From: Mycobacterium sp. Aquia_216
GTDB lineage: Bacteria > Actinomycetota > Actinomycetes > Mycobacteriales > Mycobacteriaceae
NCBI RefSeq assembly: GCF_026723865.1
Contig: NZ_CP113529.1
Span: forward strand, 2,542,001-2,606,000
DNA: 64,000 nt
Direction of reading: 5' to 3'
The notes under the pieces are model-generated. The model was not told where the DNA came from. It saw only the letters and a program-made list of their open reading frames with translations, and made no database searches. The position numbers and the translations under genes were made by a program. Shown piece after piece: positions 41,793 to 52,440 of the stretch (within the stretch, counting starts at the first letter, position 1; each line of letters opens with the position of its first letter).

Positions 41793-42413
41793 GTGGGCGA
41801 GCATCAGCAACACCCCGGCGGGGGATTCAACCCACCCGAACCGACGGCTAAGGGCGGGCCCGACTACGGCCGGTTCATCGACGCGGTACGCAAGCTGCAG
41901 GACCACGCGCGCGCCGTCGACGCGCCCGACGAGGTCATCACCGAGGCCGCGGACACGCTGGAGAAGCTGTCCGCGCTGCTGAGCCCGTACGACGCCGACG
42001 AATGGGCGTCGCCGTCGGGCCGCCGGATGGACCTGCCGGTGCGCGGCAACATCCTCACGGTCCCGATCGGGTCGCGCAAGACCGAGGACGGCCGCATCGA
42101 GGGCTGGGCGCGCTTCGCGAGATTTCACCTCGGGCGCAACGGCGCCGTGCATGGCGGGTCGCTGGGCATGCTGTTCGACACCGTGCTCGGCCTGACCGCG
42201 TCGGTGCTCACCGGCAGCCCCCGCCAGCGCACCGCGTACCTGAAAATCAACTACCGCAATATCGTGCCGATCGAAAAAGAGCTGCAGTTCGACGCCGGCA
42301 TCGACCGGGCGGAGGGCCGCAAAATCTTTGTGTCGGGCCGGTTGACCGACGGCGACACGCTGCTGACCGAAGCCGATGCGTTGTTCGTGAAACTCAAGCC
42401 CGGCCAACCCTGA
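41793..42413 (+). CDS. PaaI-type hotdog thioesterase
   Basis: A 206-residue protein. The C-terminal half is a single hotdog domain (GWARFARFHLGRNGAVHGGS then LGMLFDTVLGLTASVL). The NGAVHGGSLGMLFD segment carries the catalytic loop of PaaI/YbgC-like thioesterases. The first 80 residues are charged. It hydrolyses an acyl-CoA; substrate unknown. It lies between the aldo/keto reductase and thrS. Confidence 0.8.
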   Translation: MGEHQQHPGGGFNPPEPTAKGGPDYGRFIDAVRKLQDHARAVDAPDEVITEAADTLEKLSALLSPYDADEWASPSGRRMDLPVRGNILTVPIGSRKTEDGRIEGWARFARFHLGRNGAVHGGSLGMLFDTVLGLTASVLTGSPRQRTAYLKINYRNIVPIEKELQFDAGIDRAEGRKIFVSGRLTDGDTLLTEADALFVKLKPGQP

Positions 42414-42521
42414 CGGCAGTAATGCCTTGGGCTCTTTGAGGACCGCCCCGATAGCATGGCAACGACCAATCAGGATCAATCGCCGATTGCCGCCTCACCT
42501 TTACCCCTGGAGACCACACCG

Positions 42522-44630
42522 ATGAGCGTCCCCGCCCACCCCGCCGCCGGAGCCGACGGCGGCGACCCGCAGCACCCGGCTGCGCCGGGCTTGCGATCGC
42601 CGCAAGCCCCGATCCGGGTTCCTGCCGGGACTACCGCGGCCGCCGCGGTGGGCGAGGCGGGCCTGCCGAGGCGGGGTTCGCCCGACGCGATCGTGGTGGT
42701 CCGCGACGCCGACGGCAAGCTGCGCGATCTCGGCTGGGTGCCCGAGGCCGACACCGAGGTGATCCCGGTCGCCGCCAACACCGACGAGGGTCGCAGCGTC
42801 ATCCGGCATTCGACGGCGCACGTGCTGGCCCAGGCCGTCCAAGACATATTCCCGCAGGCCAAATTGGGCATCGGGCCGCCGATCACCGACGGGTTCTACT
42901 ACGACTTCGACGTGGCGGAGCCGTTCACGCCCGAGGACTTGACCAAGCTGGAAAAGCGGATGCGCCAGATCATCAAGGACGGGCAGCCGTTCGACCGGCG
43001 GGTCTATGCGTCGAAAGACGAAGCGCGCCGGGAATTGGCCAACGAGCCCTACAAGCTCGAACTCGTCGACGACAAGTCCGGCGACCCCGACGTCATGGAA
43101 GTCGGCGGCGACGAGCTCACCGCATATGACAACCTCAATCCTCGTACTAGAGAACGTGTTTGGGGTGACCTGTGCCGCGGGCCGCACATCCCGACCACCA
43201 AGCACATCCCGGCGTTCAAACTGACTCGGAGTTCGGCCGCCTACTGGCGCGGCGACCAGAGTAACGCCAGCCTGCAACGGATCTACGGCACCGCCTGGGA
43301 GTCGCAGGAGGCGCTCGACAAGCATCTCGAGTTGATCGAGGAGGCCCAGCGCCGCGACCATCGCAAGCTGGGCGTGGAGCTGGACCTGTTCAGCTTCCCC
43401 GACGAAATCGGTTCCGGCCTGGCGGTTTTCCACCCCAAGGGCGGCGTGGTGCGCAGGGAGCTGGAGGAGTACTCGCGGCGCAAGCACATCGAGGCCGGAT
43501 ACGAGTTCGTCAATACCCCGCACATCACCAAGGAGCAGCTGTACATCACGTCGGGTCACCTCGAGTGGTACGCCGACGGCATGTACCCGCCGATGCATCT
43601 CGACGCGGAGTTCAACGCGGACGGGACGGTGCGCAAACCGGGGCAGAACTATTACCTCAAGCCGATGAATTGCCCGATGCACCACCTGATCTATCGGTCC
43701 CGCGGTCGCTCGTACCGCGAGCTTCCGTTGCGGCTCTTCGAGTTTGGCAGCGTCTACCGCTACGAAAAGTCGGGTGTGGTGCACGGGCTGACCCGGGTGC
43801 GCGGCATGACTCAGGACGACGCCCACATCTACTGCACGCGAGACCAGATGCGCGACGAGTTGACCTCGCTGTTGCGCTTCGTGCTCGATCTGCTGGCCGA
43901 CTACGGGCTCAACGACTTCTATCTGGAGCTGTCCACCAAGGACCCGGAAAAGTACTCCGGCTCCGACGAAATGTGGGACGAGGCCACCGAAGTCCTGCGG
44001 GAAGTCGCCGAGGCATCCCGATTGCATTTCGTGCCCGATCCAGGTGGCGCCGCGTTCTACGGCCCCAAGATCTCGGTGCAGGTCAAGGATGCGTTGGGCC
44101 GTAGCTGGCAGATGTCGACGATCCAGCTCGACTTCAACATGCCGGACCGATTCGAGCTGGAATACACCGCCGCCGACGGCACCCGGCAGCGGCCGGTGCT
44201 GATCCACCGTGCGCTGTTCGGGTCGATCGAGCGGTTCTTCGGCATTCTGACCGAGCACTATGCCGGGGCTTTCCCGGCGTGGCTGGCGCCCGTTCAGGTG
44301 GTCGGAATTCCGGTCGCCGACGATCACGCGGCTTACCTGGAAGACGTTGCCGCGCAACTGAGGTCGCGGGGCGTCCGGGTGGAAGTGGACACCAGCGACG
44401 ACCGGATGGCAAAGAAGATCGTGAACCACACCCAGCAGCGCGTCCCGTTCATGTTGCTGGCCGGTGACCGCGACGTCGAGGCCGGGGCGGTCAGCTTCCG
44501 GTTCGGCGACCGCACTCAGATCAACGGCGTGCCCGTCGAGGCCGCGGTCGATACCATCGTGAAGTGGATCGCGGACCGCGAGAATGCTGCTCCCACAGTA
44601 GAACTGGTGAAGGTAGCCGGCGGTGAGTGA
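42522..44630 (+). CDS. thrS: Threonyl-tRNA synthetase
   Basis: A 702-residue synthetase nearly collinear with M. tuberculosis ThrS. It has the N-terminal editing region ([17 protein letters not shown], residues about 94-110), the class II motif 2 region [15 protein letters not shown], catalytic [20 protein letters not shown], and the anticodon-binding domain at the end. The zinc ligands Cys in NCPMH and the later histidines are present. It charges tRNA-Thr in the cytoplasm. The ATG at 42522 has CTGGAG upstream. It overlaps the HIT gene by eight bases and leads the PIM operon. Confidence 0.95.
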   Translation: MSVPAHPAAGADGGDPQHPAAPGLRSPQAPIRVPAGTTAAAAVGEAGLPRRGSPDAIVVVRDADGKLRDLGWVPEADTEVIPVAANTDEGRSVIRHSTAHVLAQAVQDIFPQAKLGIGPPITDGFYYDFDVAEPFTPEDLTKLEKRMRQIIKDGQPFDRRVYASKDEARRELANEPYKLELVDDKSGDPDVMEVGGDELTAYDNLNPRTRERVWGDLCRGPHIPTTKHIPAFKLTRSSAAYWRGDQSNASLQRIYGTAWESQEALDKHLELIEEAQRRDHRKLGVELDLFSFPDEIGSGLAVFHPKGGVVRRELEEYSRRKHIEAGYEFVNTPHITKEQLYITSGHLEWYADGMYPPMHLDAEFNADGTVRKPGQNYYLKPMNCPMHHLIYRSRGRSYRELPLRLFEFGSVYRYEKSGVVHGLTRVRGMTQDDAHIYCTRDQMRDELTSLLRFVLDLLADYGLNDFYLELSTKDPEKYSGSDEMWDEATEVLREVAEASRLHFVPDPGGAAFYGPKISVQVKDALGRSWQMSTIQLDFNMPDRFELEYTAADGTRQRPVLIHRALFGSIERFFGILTEHYAGAFPAWLAPVQVVGIPVADDHAAYLEDVAAQLRSRGVRVEVDTSDDRMAKKIVNHTQQRVPFMLLAGDRDVEAGAVSFRFGDRTQINGVPVEAAVDTIVKWIADRENAAPTVELVKVAGGE

Positions 44631-45195
44631 GCAGGACGGCGGCGATCGCGGTGACGACGCCATTCTCGACAGAGGCGTCGGTGAGCGAGACCACCTGCAG
44701 CGGCTGTGGACGCCGTACCGGATGACCTATCTGGCCGAAGCGCCAACGAAACGCGACAACGGCAAGACCGATCAGCCGTTCACCGACATTCCGCAACTGC
44801 CCGACGAGGACGGTCTGGTGGTCGCTCGCGGTGAGCTCGTCTACGCCGTGCTCAACCTCTACCCGTACAACCCCGGACACTTGATGGTGGTGCCGTATCG
44901 GCGGCTTTCGGAAATCGAGGACCTGACCGACGCGGAAAGCGCGGAGCTAATGGCCTTCATCCAGAAGGCGATTCGCGTGATCAAGAACGTATCGCGGCCG
45001 CACGGCTTCAACGTCGGCCTCAATTTGGGAACATCGGCGGGCGGGTCGCTGGCCGAACACCTGCATGTGCATGTGGTGCCGCGCTGGGGCGGTGACGCGA
45101 ACTTCATCACGATCGTCGGCGGTGCGAAGGTGATCCCGCAGTTGCTGCGCGACACTCGTCAGCTGCTGGCCACCGAGTGGGCGAAACAGTCGTGA
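44623..45195 (+). CDS. HIT-family protein, Ap4A phosphorylase type (Rv2613c-like)
   Basis: A 190-residue HIT protein. The family triad reads [10 protein letters not shown], and the active centre includes [16 protein letters not shown]. The M. tuberculosis counterpart cleaves diadenosine tetraphosphate with phosphate. Its GTG overlaps the thrS stop and its stop overlaps the pgsA1 start, so it is translationally coupled with both. Coupling of a synthetase with an Ap4A-degrading enzyme makes sense because synthetases produce Ap4A as a by-product. Confidence 0.9.
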   Translation: MSEQDGGDRGDDAILDRGVGERDHLQRLWTPYRMTYLAEAPTKRDNGKTDQPFTDIPQLPDEDGLVVARGELVYAVLNLYPYNPGHLMVVPYRRLSEIEDLTDAESAELMAFIQKAIRVIKNVSRPHGFNVGLNLGTSAGGSLAEHLHVHVVPRWGGDANFITIVGGAKVIPQLLRDTRQLLATEWAKQS

Positions 45196-45857
45196 GCAAG
45201 GCGCCCTTCCTGTCCCGGGCCGCGTTCGCCCGGCTCACCACTCCCACGGCCAGGGCGGCGCTGCGACTCGGTCTCACCCCGGACGCGGTCACCGTCCTGG
45301 GCACCGTTGCGTCGGTGGCGGGGGCGCTGACGCTCTTCCCGATCGGCAAGCTGTTCGCCGGTGCGTGTGTGGTCTGGTTCTTCGCGGTGTTCGACATGCT
45401 CGACGGGGCGATGGCCCGGGAACGGGGCGGTGGTACCCGCTTCGGTGCGGTGCTGGACGCATCGTGCGACCGCATCAGCGACGGTGCGGTGTTCGGCGGG
45501 CTGCTGTGGTGGATTGTCTTTGGCCTGCATGACAAACCGCTGGCGGCAGCGACGTTGATCTGCCTGGTCACCTCCCAGGTGATCTCCTATATCAAGGCCC
45601 GGGCCGAAGCCAGCGGGCTGCGCGGCGACGGCGGCATCATCGAACGGCCCGAGCGGCTGATCATCGTGCTGGGTGGCGCCGGTGTGTCGGACTTTCCGTT
45701 CGTCGCCTGGCCGCCGGCGCTGCCGGTGGCGATGTGGGTGCTGGCGGCGGCCAGCGTGGTCACCTGCGTGCAGCGGTTGCACAGGGTGCGGACCTCGCCC
45801 GGCGCGGCGGAACCGCTGCCGCCCCATCCGGGAAGCCGCGAAGCGGGCACGCCGTGA
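45192..45857 (+). CDS. pgsA1: Phosphatidylinositol phosphate synthase
   Basis: A 221-residue CDP-alcohol phosphatidyltransferase with five or six membrane helices. The catalytic motif DG...AR...G...D...D is visible as DMLDGAMARERGGGTRFGAVLDASCD near residues 66-91. It joins CDP-diacylglycerol with inositol phosphate, giving the lipid core of phosphatidylinositol mannosides, lipomannan and lipoarabinomannan. GTG start overlaps the previous stop as GTGA. It is coupled to patA by a similar overlap. Confidence 0.95.
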   Translation: MSKAPFLSRAAFARLTTPTARAALRLGLTPDAVTVLGTVASVAGALTLFPIGKLFAGACVVWFFAVFDMLDGAMARERGGGTRFGAVLDASCDRISDGAVFGGLLWWIVFGLHDKPLAAATLICLVTSQVISYIKARAEASGLRGDGGIIERPERLIIVLGGAGVSDFPFVAWPPALPVAMWVLAAASVVTCVQRLHRVRTSPGAAEPLPPHPGSREAGTP

Positions 45858-46804
45858 TCTCCACTCCAGCCGGCCTGAAGGCTCTCACGGCACCACGCGA
45901 CCTGTTGACCAGGACCGCCAGCGACTGGGCGTACGCCGCCGGCTGGATGGCGGTGCGAACGGTGCCGGAGTTCGCCGCGCGCAACGTATTCGACGCCGGA
46001 GCCCGCTACGCGGCCCGCAATGGCGGCCCCGACCAGCTGCGCAAGAACTTGGCCCGAGTCGTCGGTGTATCGCCGGCGCAGGTGCCGGACACGCTGATGC
46101 GAGCCTCGCTGGCGTCCTATGGCCGCTACTGGCGCGAGGCTTTTCGGCTGCCGACGATGGACCACCGGGTGCTGGCGCGTCAGATCGACGAGACGTTCCG
46201 GGGGGCCGACAACATCGACGCGGCCTTGGCCGCCGGCCGGGGAGTTGTGCTCGCGCTTCCGCACAGCGGCAACTGGGACATGGCCGGGGTGTGGCTGGCG
46301 CAGACCCGGGGCACCTTCACCACCGTCGCGGAACGACTCAAACCCGAGTCGCTGTACCGGCGTTTCATCGAGTACCGGGAAAGCCTCGGCTTCGAGGTGC
46401 TGCCGCTGTCCGGCGGCGACCGGCCACCCTTCGAGGTGTTGTGCGAACGGCTGCGGGCCAACCGGGTGGTGTGCCTGATGGCCGAACGCGATCTCACCCG
46501 CACCGGTGTCGAAGTCGATTTCTTCGGTGAACCCACCCGGATGCCGGCCGGGCCGGCGAAGCTCGCGATCGAAACCGGGGCGGCGCTGTGCGCGGCGCAT
46601 TGCTGGAACGAGCCAGACGGCTGGCCCGTCTCTATATCCCTCCCGCTGGATTGTTCCAGCGGCGACGTCAAGACCGTCACCCAGTTGCTGGCCGATCATT
46701 TCACCCAGAACATCGCCGCCCACCCCGAAGATTGGCACATGTTGCAGCCGCAGTGGCTGGCCGACCTCTCCGATGACAGACGCGCCTGGCTGAAGGAAGC
46801 CTGA
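45854..46804 (+). CDS. patA: Phosphatidylinositol mannoside acyltransferase
   Basis: A 316-residue acyltransferase of the lysophospholipid/LpxL type. The HxxxxD motif is LPHSGNWD and the conserved glutamate lies in MAERD; these match His126 and Glu200 of M. smegmatis PatA. It adds palmitate to the mannose of PIM1/PIM2 at the inner membrane. GTG start shares a base pair with the pgsA1 stop; stop overlaps pimA. The neighbours pgsA1 and pimA perform the flanking steps. Confidence 0.95.
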   Translation: MISTPAGLKALTAPRDLLTRTASDWAYAAGWMAVRTVPEFAARNVFDAGARYAARNGGPDQLRKNLARVVGVSPAQVPDTLMRASLASYGRYWREAFRLPTMDHRVLARQIDETFRGADNIDAALAAGRGVVLALPHSGNWDMAGVWLAQTRGTFTTVAERLKPESLYRRFIEYRESLGFEVLPLSGGDRPPFEVLCERLRANRVVCLMAERDLTRTGVEVDFFGEPTRMPAGPAKLAIETGAALCAAHCWNEPDGWPVSISLPLDCSSGDVKTVTQLLADHFTQNIAAHPEDWHMLQPQWLADLSDDRRAWLKEA

Positions 46805-47928
46805 TGCGAATCGGGATGGTCTGTCCGTACTCGTTCGACGTGCCGGGCGGGGTGCAGTCGCATGTCCTGCAGCTGGCCGAGGTGTTGCGCGCCCGGGGCC
46901 ATGAGGTCAGCGTGCTGGCACCGGCGTCGCCCGACGTCTCGCTGCCCGAGTACGTCGTCTCCGCCGGCAAGGCCTTTCCGATTCCCTACAACGGTTCGGT
47001 GGCGCGGCTGCAATTCAGCCCCGCGGTACACGGCCGGGTCCGGCGTTGGCTCGCGGACGGCGATTTCGACGTGCTGCACTTGCACGAACCGAACGCCCCC
47101 AGCCTGTCGATGTGGGCCTTGCGGATCGCCGAGGGCCCGATCGTGGCCACCTTTCACACCTCGACCACCAAATCGCTGACGCTGTCGGTCTTTCAGGGCT
47201 TGTTGCGGCCGTGGCACGAGAAGATCGTCGGGCGCATCGCGGTCTCCGACGTGGCCCGGCGCTGGCAGATGGAGGCGCTGGGGACCGACGCGGTCGAGAT
47301 TCCCAACGGGGTCGACGTCGATGCGCTGTCCTCGGCACCGCCGCTGGACGGGTACCCGCGGCCGGGCAAGACGGTGCTGTTCTTGGGCCGCTACGACGAA
47401 CCCCGTAAGGGGATGGCGGTGCTACTCGAGGCGCTGCCGCGGGTAGTGGAACGCTTCGGCGATCTGCAGGTGCTGATCGTCGGGCCCGGTGACGAGGACG
47501 AATTGCGTACGCAGGCAGGCGAAATGGCGCGCTACCTCCGTTTTCTCGGCCTGGTCGACGACGCCGGGAAGGCGTCCGCGATGCGCAGTGCCGACGTCTA
47601 CTGCGCGCCCAACATCGGCGGCGAGAGTTTCGGCATCGTCCTGGTGGAGGCGATGGCCGTCGGCACGCCGGTGCTGGCCAGCGACCTGGATGCCTTCCGC
47701 CGCGTGCTGCGCGACGGTGCGGTCGGGCGTCTGGTGCCGGTCGGCGATGCCGCCGGGCTGGCCGACGGGCTTGTCGAGATGCTGGAAGACGACGCGCTGC
47801 GCGCGCGTTACGTGGCCGCCGGTTCCGAAGAGGTCACCCGCTACGACTGGTCGGTGGTGGCCAGCCAGATCATGCGGGTGTACGAGACGGTCGCCGGGTC
47901 GGGAATCAAGGTTCAGGTGGCCAGCTGA
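46804..47928 (+). CDS. pimA: Phosphatidylinositol alpha-mannosyltransferase
   Basis: A 374-residue GT4 enzyme. The N-terminal GGVQSHV loop near residue 16 and HLHEPNAPSLS, with the donor site and EX7E motif in GGESFGIVLVEAMAVGTPVLAS near residues 271-292, are the PimA hallmarks. It transfers the first mannose from GDP-mannose to phosphatidylinositol on the cytoplasmic face. ATG overlaps the patA stop (TGATG) and its own stop overlaps the Nudix gene, all one transcript. Confidence 0.95.
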   Translation: MRIGMVCPYSFDVPGGVQSHVLQLAEVLRARGHEVSVLAPASPDVSLPEYVVSAGKAFPIPYNGSVARLQFSPAVHGRVRRWLADGDFDVLHLHEPNAPSLSMWALRIAEGPIVATFHTSTTKSLTLSVFQGLLRPWHEKIVGRIAVSDVARRWQMEALGTDAVEIPNGVDVDALSSAPPLDGYPRPGKTVLFLGRYDEPRKGMAVLLEALPRVVERFGDLQVLIVGPGDEDELRTQAGEMARYLRFLGLVDDAGKASAMRSADVYCAPNIGGESFGIVLVEAMAVGTPVLASDLDAFRRVLRDGAVGRLVPVGDAAGLADGLVEMLEDDALRARYVAAGSEEVTRYDWSVVASQIMRVYETVAGSGIKVQVAS

Positions 47929-48962
47929 TGACCTGGCTGCTCGCGGTCATCGTCGCGGCGCTCATCGTGCTGGCGCTGATCGGCGTCTGGGCCATCCAGA
48001 CGGCCAACCGGCTGGACCGGCTGAACGTCCGTTACGACCTGTCCTGGCAGGCCCTCGACGGTGCGCTGGCACGGCGTGCGGTAGTGGCGCGCGCCGTCGC
48101 GATCGACGCGTACGGCGGCGCCGCGGAGGGCCGGCGGCTCTCCGCGCTCGCCGGTGCCGCCGAGCGGGCGCCCCGTCACGCGCGGGAGAACGCCGAGAAC
48201 GAGCTGTCGGCGGCGCTGGCGAGGGTCGACCCGGCGGCGCTGCCGGCCGGCCTCATCGCCGAGTTGGCCGACGCCGAAGCACGGGTGCTGCTGGCCCGCC
48301 GGTTCCACAACGACGCGGTTCGCGACACCCTCGCGCTGGCCGAGCGGCGTCCGGTGCGTGCCCTTCGGCTCGGCGGAACAGCCGTGCCGCCAAGCTATTT
48401 CGAGATCGTCGAGGGCCCGCACGCGCTGGCGTACACGGGCCACCGGGTGCCCAAACACCGCACCTCGGCGCGGGTGGTGTTGCTTGACGAGACCGGCGCG
48501 GTCCTGTTGCTGTGCGGCTCGGATCCAGCGATCGGCGACGCGTCGGCACCCCGGTGGTGGTTCACGGTGGGCGGCGAGGTACGTCCGGGCGAGCGCTTGG
48601 CCGCGGCGGCCGCGCGAGAGTTGGCCGAAGAGACCGGTTTACAGGTCGCGTCGGCCGACATGGTCGGACCGATCTGGCGGCGCGACGAGGTCTTCGAATT
48701 CAACGGCGCGCTGATCGACAGCGAGGAGTTCTTCTTCGTGCGCCGCGCGCAACGCTTCGAGCCGACCTGCACGGGCCGCACCGAACTGGAACGCCGCTAC
48801 ATCCACACCCACCGCTGGTGCGACGCCGACGACATCGCCGAATTGGTCGCCGCGGGTCAGACCGTATACCCGCGTCAGCTTTCCGAACTGCTTGCCGATG
48901 CGATCGCGGTGGCCGACAACGATGCACCGGGTCGGCTGCCCCAGCTGCAGTCCATTCGGTGA
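47928..48962 (+). CDS. Membrane-anchored Nudix hydrolase (Rv2609c-like)
   Basis: A 344-residue protein. An N-terminal membrane helix (WLLAVIVAALIVLALIGVWAI) is followed by a helical region of about 110 residues, then a Nudix domain. The box GX5EX7REUXEEXGU is complete in GGEVRPGERLAAAAARELAE followed by ETGLQV. It hydrolyses nucleoside diphosphates linked to some group X, perhaps a nucleotide sugar or lipid-linked diphosphate at the membrane. Always the last gene of the thrS-pimA operon in mycobacteria; its specific role there is not known. Confidence 0.85.
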   Translation: MTWLLAVIVAALIVLALIGVWAIQTANRLDRLNVRYDLSWQALDGALARRAVVARAVAIDAYGGAAEGRRLSALAGAAERAPRHARENAENELSAALARVDPAALPAGLIAELADAEARVLLARRFHNDAVRDTLALAERRPVRALRLGGTAVPPSYFEIVEGPHALAYTGHRVPKHRTSARVVLLDETGAVLLLCGSDPAIGDASAPRWWFTVGGEVRPGERLAAAAARELAEETGLQVASADMVGPIWRRDEVFEFNGALIDSEEFFFVRRAQRFEPTCTGRTELERRYIHTHRWCDADDIAELVAAGQTVYPRQLSELLADAIAVADNDAPGRLPQLQSIR

Positions 48963-48963
48963 G

Positions 48964-50166
48964 CTAGAACCCGCTCGCCACGCCGTTGGAGACCAGCGGT
49001 GGCAAACTTGCGACCAGCGGGTTCGCAATCCCGGCCGTGGCGCCCTGGCTCACGTAGCCGGCAACGCTGAGCGGGTTGAAGGCCGGCAGCAGTCCGGGCG
49101 CATAGCCCATGTCGACGATCGGCTTGAGGAACGGCTGGAGCAGGTCGGCCAGTGGGTTGCCAAGGATGGGCAGGAACATCCGCAGGGGATCCAGCAGCGG
49201 CAACTGCGCGGTGGGCATGAAGTAGATGCTCAGGTTGCCCATCTGCGTTTGGATGGCAGAAGCAACTTGCGCGGCGGAGAGATAGGGAACCGTGGAGTGC
49301 AGATCGAGGAAGCCGAAAAGGGCGTTGAGGTCCGACGGAAGCCACAACGGGTGCAGCGGGAAGTCGGCGATGGCGTCGTATTGCAGCGTGAAGATCGAGG
49401 TCGCGTATTGCGTCAGTAACGGAGTTGCGAAGCGGAACGTACCGAAGCCCGGGATGAAGTGCGTCAGGATGCCGCCCATCGGATTATTCGGATTGGCCAG
49501 CAACACGAAGTTCAGCAGGTCCGAACTCGGCCGCAGGGCGGCCGGCAGGGCTTGCAGGTAGCGCATTTCCAGGCTGGCGATCGTGGCGCTCTGCGAATAC
49601 CCCACGACGACAACACGATTGCCGACGGTGGTCTGCGTCAGGATCGCGTTGTTCAGCGTTGCCAGACCTTGGTAGACCGACCTGCCGAAGGTCAGGTCGT
49701 TGATGCCGGTGACCGGCCAAAACTGTTCCGGCGTGTGCAGACTCACCAGCGTGTAGCCGGGATAAGTCTGGGCGAGATACGCCTGTTCGATGGACGTCAT
49801 GTAGTTGAGGTCCGGTGTCGGGTTCCCGGTGCCGCCCATGATCAGCGCGATCTTGTTGCCCGATGCCGACTGCATGGCGGTCGCGTTGGACAGCTCGGTT
49901 TCGGCGTAGGCGTTCTGCGCGGTGATCAGGGTTTGCACGAACTGGTTGTGGAACAGTTCCGCCTGCTCGCTCAGGGCCTGATACTGCGCGGCCTGGGCAC
50001 CCAGGAACGCGGCCGTGCGCACCGAGACCGAATCCGTGGCCGGTGGCAGCACTCCGGTCGTCGGGGCCGCCGCGGCCGCGTTCGTCGCTTCGAGTGCCGC
50101 ACCGATCCCCTGCAGTTCGCTGGCGGCCGTCGCCATGGCGTCAGGGTCGGTGATCACGTACGGCAT
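48964..50166 (-). CDS. PE protein with PE-PPE hydrolase domain
   Basis: A 400-residue protein. The PE domain covers residues 1-90 (YVITDPDAMATAASELQGIG to about FHNQFVQTL). The secretion signal YAETE follows near residue 89. From about 105 onward there is the PE-PPE alpha/beta-hydrolase domain: ALIMGGTGNPTPD for the oxyanion region and VVVGYSQSATIASLEMR with the nucleophile serine. The enzyme would be exported by an ESX system and act as an esterase. It follows the PPE gene by 15 bases. Confidence 0.85.
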   Translation of the reverse strand: MPYVITDPDAMATAASELQGIGAALEATNAAAAAPTTGVLPPATDSVSVRTAAFLGAQAAQYQALSEQAELFHNQFVQTLITAQNAYAETELSNATAMQSASGNKIALIMGGTGNPTPDLNYMTSIEQAYLAQTYPGYTLVSLHTPEQFWPVTGINDLTFGRSVYQGLATLNNAILTQTTVGNRVVVVGYSQSATIASLEMRYLQALPAALRPSSDLLNFVLLANPNNPMGGILTHFIPGFGTFRFATPLLTQYATSIFTLQYDAIADFPLHPLWLPSDLNALFGFLDLHSTVPYLSAAQVASAIQTQMGNLSIYFMPTAQLPLLDPLRMFLPILGNPLADLLQPFLKPIVDMGYAPGLLPAFNPLSVAGYVSQGATAGIANPLVASLPPLVSNGVASGF

Positions 50167-50181
50167 CGGGTGCGCCCCTGG

Positions 50182-51258
50182 CTAGTCCGGCACCCGGCGC
50201 GGTGCCCCACCCGCGCGCTGCGCGGCGACCGCTGGCGTGGCCGCGCTCATCAATCGCCCGGGCATGTTCATCGGGGGCGAGTGCGACGTGGCGGGCGGGC
50301 TGGTCGACAGTGGGCTCACCGCGGCACCGGACACCGCGCCGACCGCTGGAGTCGGGGCTGCCGCCGGCACGGAGCCGGCCCAATTCGCCGGCACGGACAA
50401 CGCGCCGAGGGAACCGGCCCGGCCCATTCCCGCGGTGACCACGCTGCCGGTGAGCTGCGCCGCGGCCGGACCGCCCGCAGCCGGACTGACCGCCGACGCC
50501 AGGAAGGGATCCATTACCGGGACGCCGGCGGCACCGCTCAGCAACGGATTCGCGCCGGACATGAGCTGGCCCATCGCCATTTGCATCGGTTCCATCGCGA
50601 ACTGCGCGGGCGTCGAGAGCATCTGCAGCTGCGTCATCGGGTTCATCAGCTGCTGGGTCAGCGAATTGAACAGCGAGTCCAACAGCTGCTGAAGGAAGGA
50701 GGTGTAGGTCGGGGTGGGCAGGCCGGTCAGGGTCAGCGGCGGGTCGCTGAACGGCGTCCATCCGGCCTGGGCCGCCGTGGTGCTGGCGTCATAGCCCGTC
50801 ATGGCCGCCACATCCTGGGCCCACATCTCGGTGTACTCGGCCTCGGTCGCCGCGATCGCACAGGTGTTTTGACCCAAGATGTTCGTCGCGATCAGCGTCG
50901 CGAGCAGGGCACGGTTGGCCGCCACAGCTTCGGGGGGCACCGTGGCGGTGAACGCCGTTTCGAACGCACCCGCCGATAACCGAGCCTGGACGGCCACCGA
51001 CTCTGCTTTTGCCGACGTCGCGGACAGCCACTGCACATACGGGCCGGCCGCCGACGCCATCGTCATCGACGCCGGACCCTGCCACGCTCCGCCGGTCAGC
51101 GTCGAAACCGTCGACTGGAACGAACTTGCCGACGACGCCAACTGAATGGCCAGCGCGTCCCAGCCCGCCGCCGCTGCCCGGATCGTCCCCGAGCGCGGTC
51201 CGGCGTACATCCGCGCGGAATTGATCTCTGGCGGCAACAGTACGAAATCCGGCAACAT
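50182..51258 (-). CDS. PPE protein, SVPxxW subgroup
   Basis: A 358-residue protein. The PPE domain spans residues 1-175 with [14 protein letters not shown], the WXG turn [13 protein letters not shown] and [12 protein letters not shown]. The later part has LSVPANWA, the signature of the SVP subgroup, and a Pro/Ala-rich end. ATG at 51258 is the classical start. It is the first gene of a PPE-PE pair, reversed from the usual PE-PPE order, and probably forms a heterodimer with the PE protein during ESX export. M. tuberculosis has the related PPE42 at this place. Confidence 0.85.
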   Translation of the reverse strand: MLPDFVLLPPEINSARMYAGPRSGTIRAAAAGWDALAIQLASSASSFQSTVSTLTGGAWQGPASMTMASAAGPYVQWLSATSAKAESVAVQARLSAGAFETAFTATVPPEAVAANRALLATLIATNILGQNTCAIAATEAEYTEMWAQDVAAMTGYDASTTAAQAGWTPFSDPPLTLTGLPTPTYTSFLQQLLDSLFNSLTQQLMNPMTQLQMLSTPAQFAMEPMQMAMGQLMSGANPLLSGAAGVPVMDPFLASAVSPAAGGPAAAQLTGSVVTAGMGRAGSLGALSVPANWAGSVPAAAPTPAVGAVSGAAVSPLSTSPPATSHSPPMNMPGRLMSAATPAVAAQRAGGAPRRVPD

Positions 51259-51492
51259 CCGGGACCTCTTCTCGGCCAACCGCCACGGCAGGTGTGACCA
51301 GGGACGCCACCCAATGGTTCGCACCAGCAGCGACAGCCTGCGCAAACAGCTGACGCAATATGTAGCACAATGTGGCCGTCGCCGCACCCGCCTGTTGCAC
51401 AGACGTCGAACGTCCTTCGGAAACGGCGGGAAAACTCGGTTGTCACCCACCACTAGAGTGGAGGCGCGATGGTTCGAGGAGAGAAGGGGCTA

Positions 51493-52401
51493 GTGGACAT
51501 CGGCGCACAGTCGAGCCAGGCAGTGACCGGAACGGCGCGCGTCAAGCGCGGCATGGCCGAGATGCTCAAAGGCGGCGTCATCATGGACGTCGTCACCCCG
51601 GAGCAGGCCCGAATCGCGGAGGGGGCCGGCGCCGTCGCGGTGATGGCGCTGGAGCGAGTACCCGCCGATATCCGTGCCCAGGGCGGCGTCTCGCGGATGA
51701 GCGACCCCGACATGATCGAGGGCATCATCTCGGCGGTCACGATCCCGGTGATGGCCAAGGCGCGCATCGGGCATTTCGTCGAGGCGCAGATCCTGCAGAG
51801 CCTCGGCGTGGACTACGTCGACGAATCCGAAGTGCTGACGCCCGCCGACTACACCCACCACATCGACAAGTGGAAGTTCACCGTGCCGTTCGTGTGCGGG
51901 GCGACCAATCTCGGCGAGGCGCTGCGGCGCATCAACGAGGGCGCGGCGATGATCCGGTCCAAGGGCGAGGCCGGCACGGGTGACGTGTCCAACGCGACCA
52001 CCCACATGCGCGCCATCGGCGGCGAGATCCGTCGCCTGACGTCATTGGCGCAAGACGAATTATTCGTTGCGGCAAAGGAATTGCAAGCACCCTACGAGCT
52101 CGTTGTCGAGGTGGCCCGGGCCGGCAAGCTGCCGGTCACGCTGTTCACCGCCGGCGGCATCGCTACTCCCGCCGACGCCGCGATGATGATGCAACTCGGC
52201 GCCGAGGGAGTGTTCGTCGGTTCCGGGATTTTCAAGTCGGGCGATCCCGCGCAGCGCGCCGCCGCGATCGTCAAGGCCACCACGTTCTTCGACGATCCGG
52301 ACGTGCTGGCCAAGGTCTCTCGTGGCCTGGGCGAGGCGATGGTGGGCATCAACGTCGAGCAGCTCGCGCAGCCCCATCGCCTGGCCGACCGCGGCTGGTA
52401 A
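51493..52401 (+). CDS. pdxS: Pyridoxal 5'-phosphate synthase, lyase subunit
   Basis: A 302-residue TIM-barrel enzyme almost identical in sequence to M. tuberculosis PdxS (Rv2606c). Catalytic lysines are in [15 protein letters not shown] and the phosphate loop GTGDVSNA, with [20 protein letters not shown] later. It makes pyridoxal phosphate from ribose 5-phosphate, glyceraldehyde 3-phosphate and ammonia. GTG at 51493 with AAGGGGCTA upstream is the natural start. Ammonia comes from PdxT two genes downstream. Confidence 0.95.
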   Translation: MDIGAQSSQAVTGTARVKRGMAEMLKGGVIMDVVTPEQARIAEGAGAVAVMALERVPADIRAQGGVSRMSDPDMIEGIISAVTIPVMAKARIGHFVEAQILQSLGVDYVDESEVLTPADYTHHIDKWKFTVPFVCGATNLGEALRRINEGAAMIRSKGEAGTGDVSNATTHMRAIGGEIRRLTSLAQDELFVAAKELQAPYELVVEVARAGKLPVTLFTAGGIATPADAAMMMQLGAEGVFVGSGIFKSGDPAQRAAAIVKATTFFDDPDVLAKVSRGLGEAMVGINVEQLAQPHRLADRGW

Positions 52402-52440
52402 CGGCGATGAGCGCTCGCGCGAAGAGCAGACGGCGATAGC

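Noticed and set aside
40335..42479. Minus-strand open frame extending the DUF1990 gene through the aldo/keto reductase and thioesterase
   Set aside because: Only the last 166 codons show family features; the rest is antisense to two well-supported plus-strand enzymes.
42414..42521. T-box-like leader before thrS
   Set aside because: No specifier or T-box core sequence visible, and mycobacterial T-boxes are known for ileS, not thrS.
42501..44663. 720-codon minus-strand frame
   Set aside because: Exactly antisense to thrS and without any motif.
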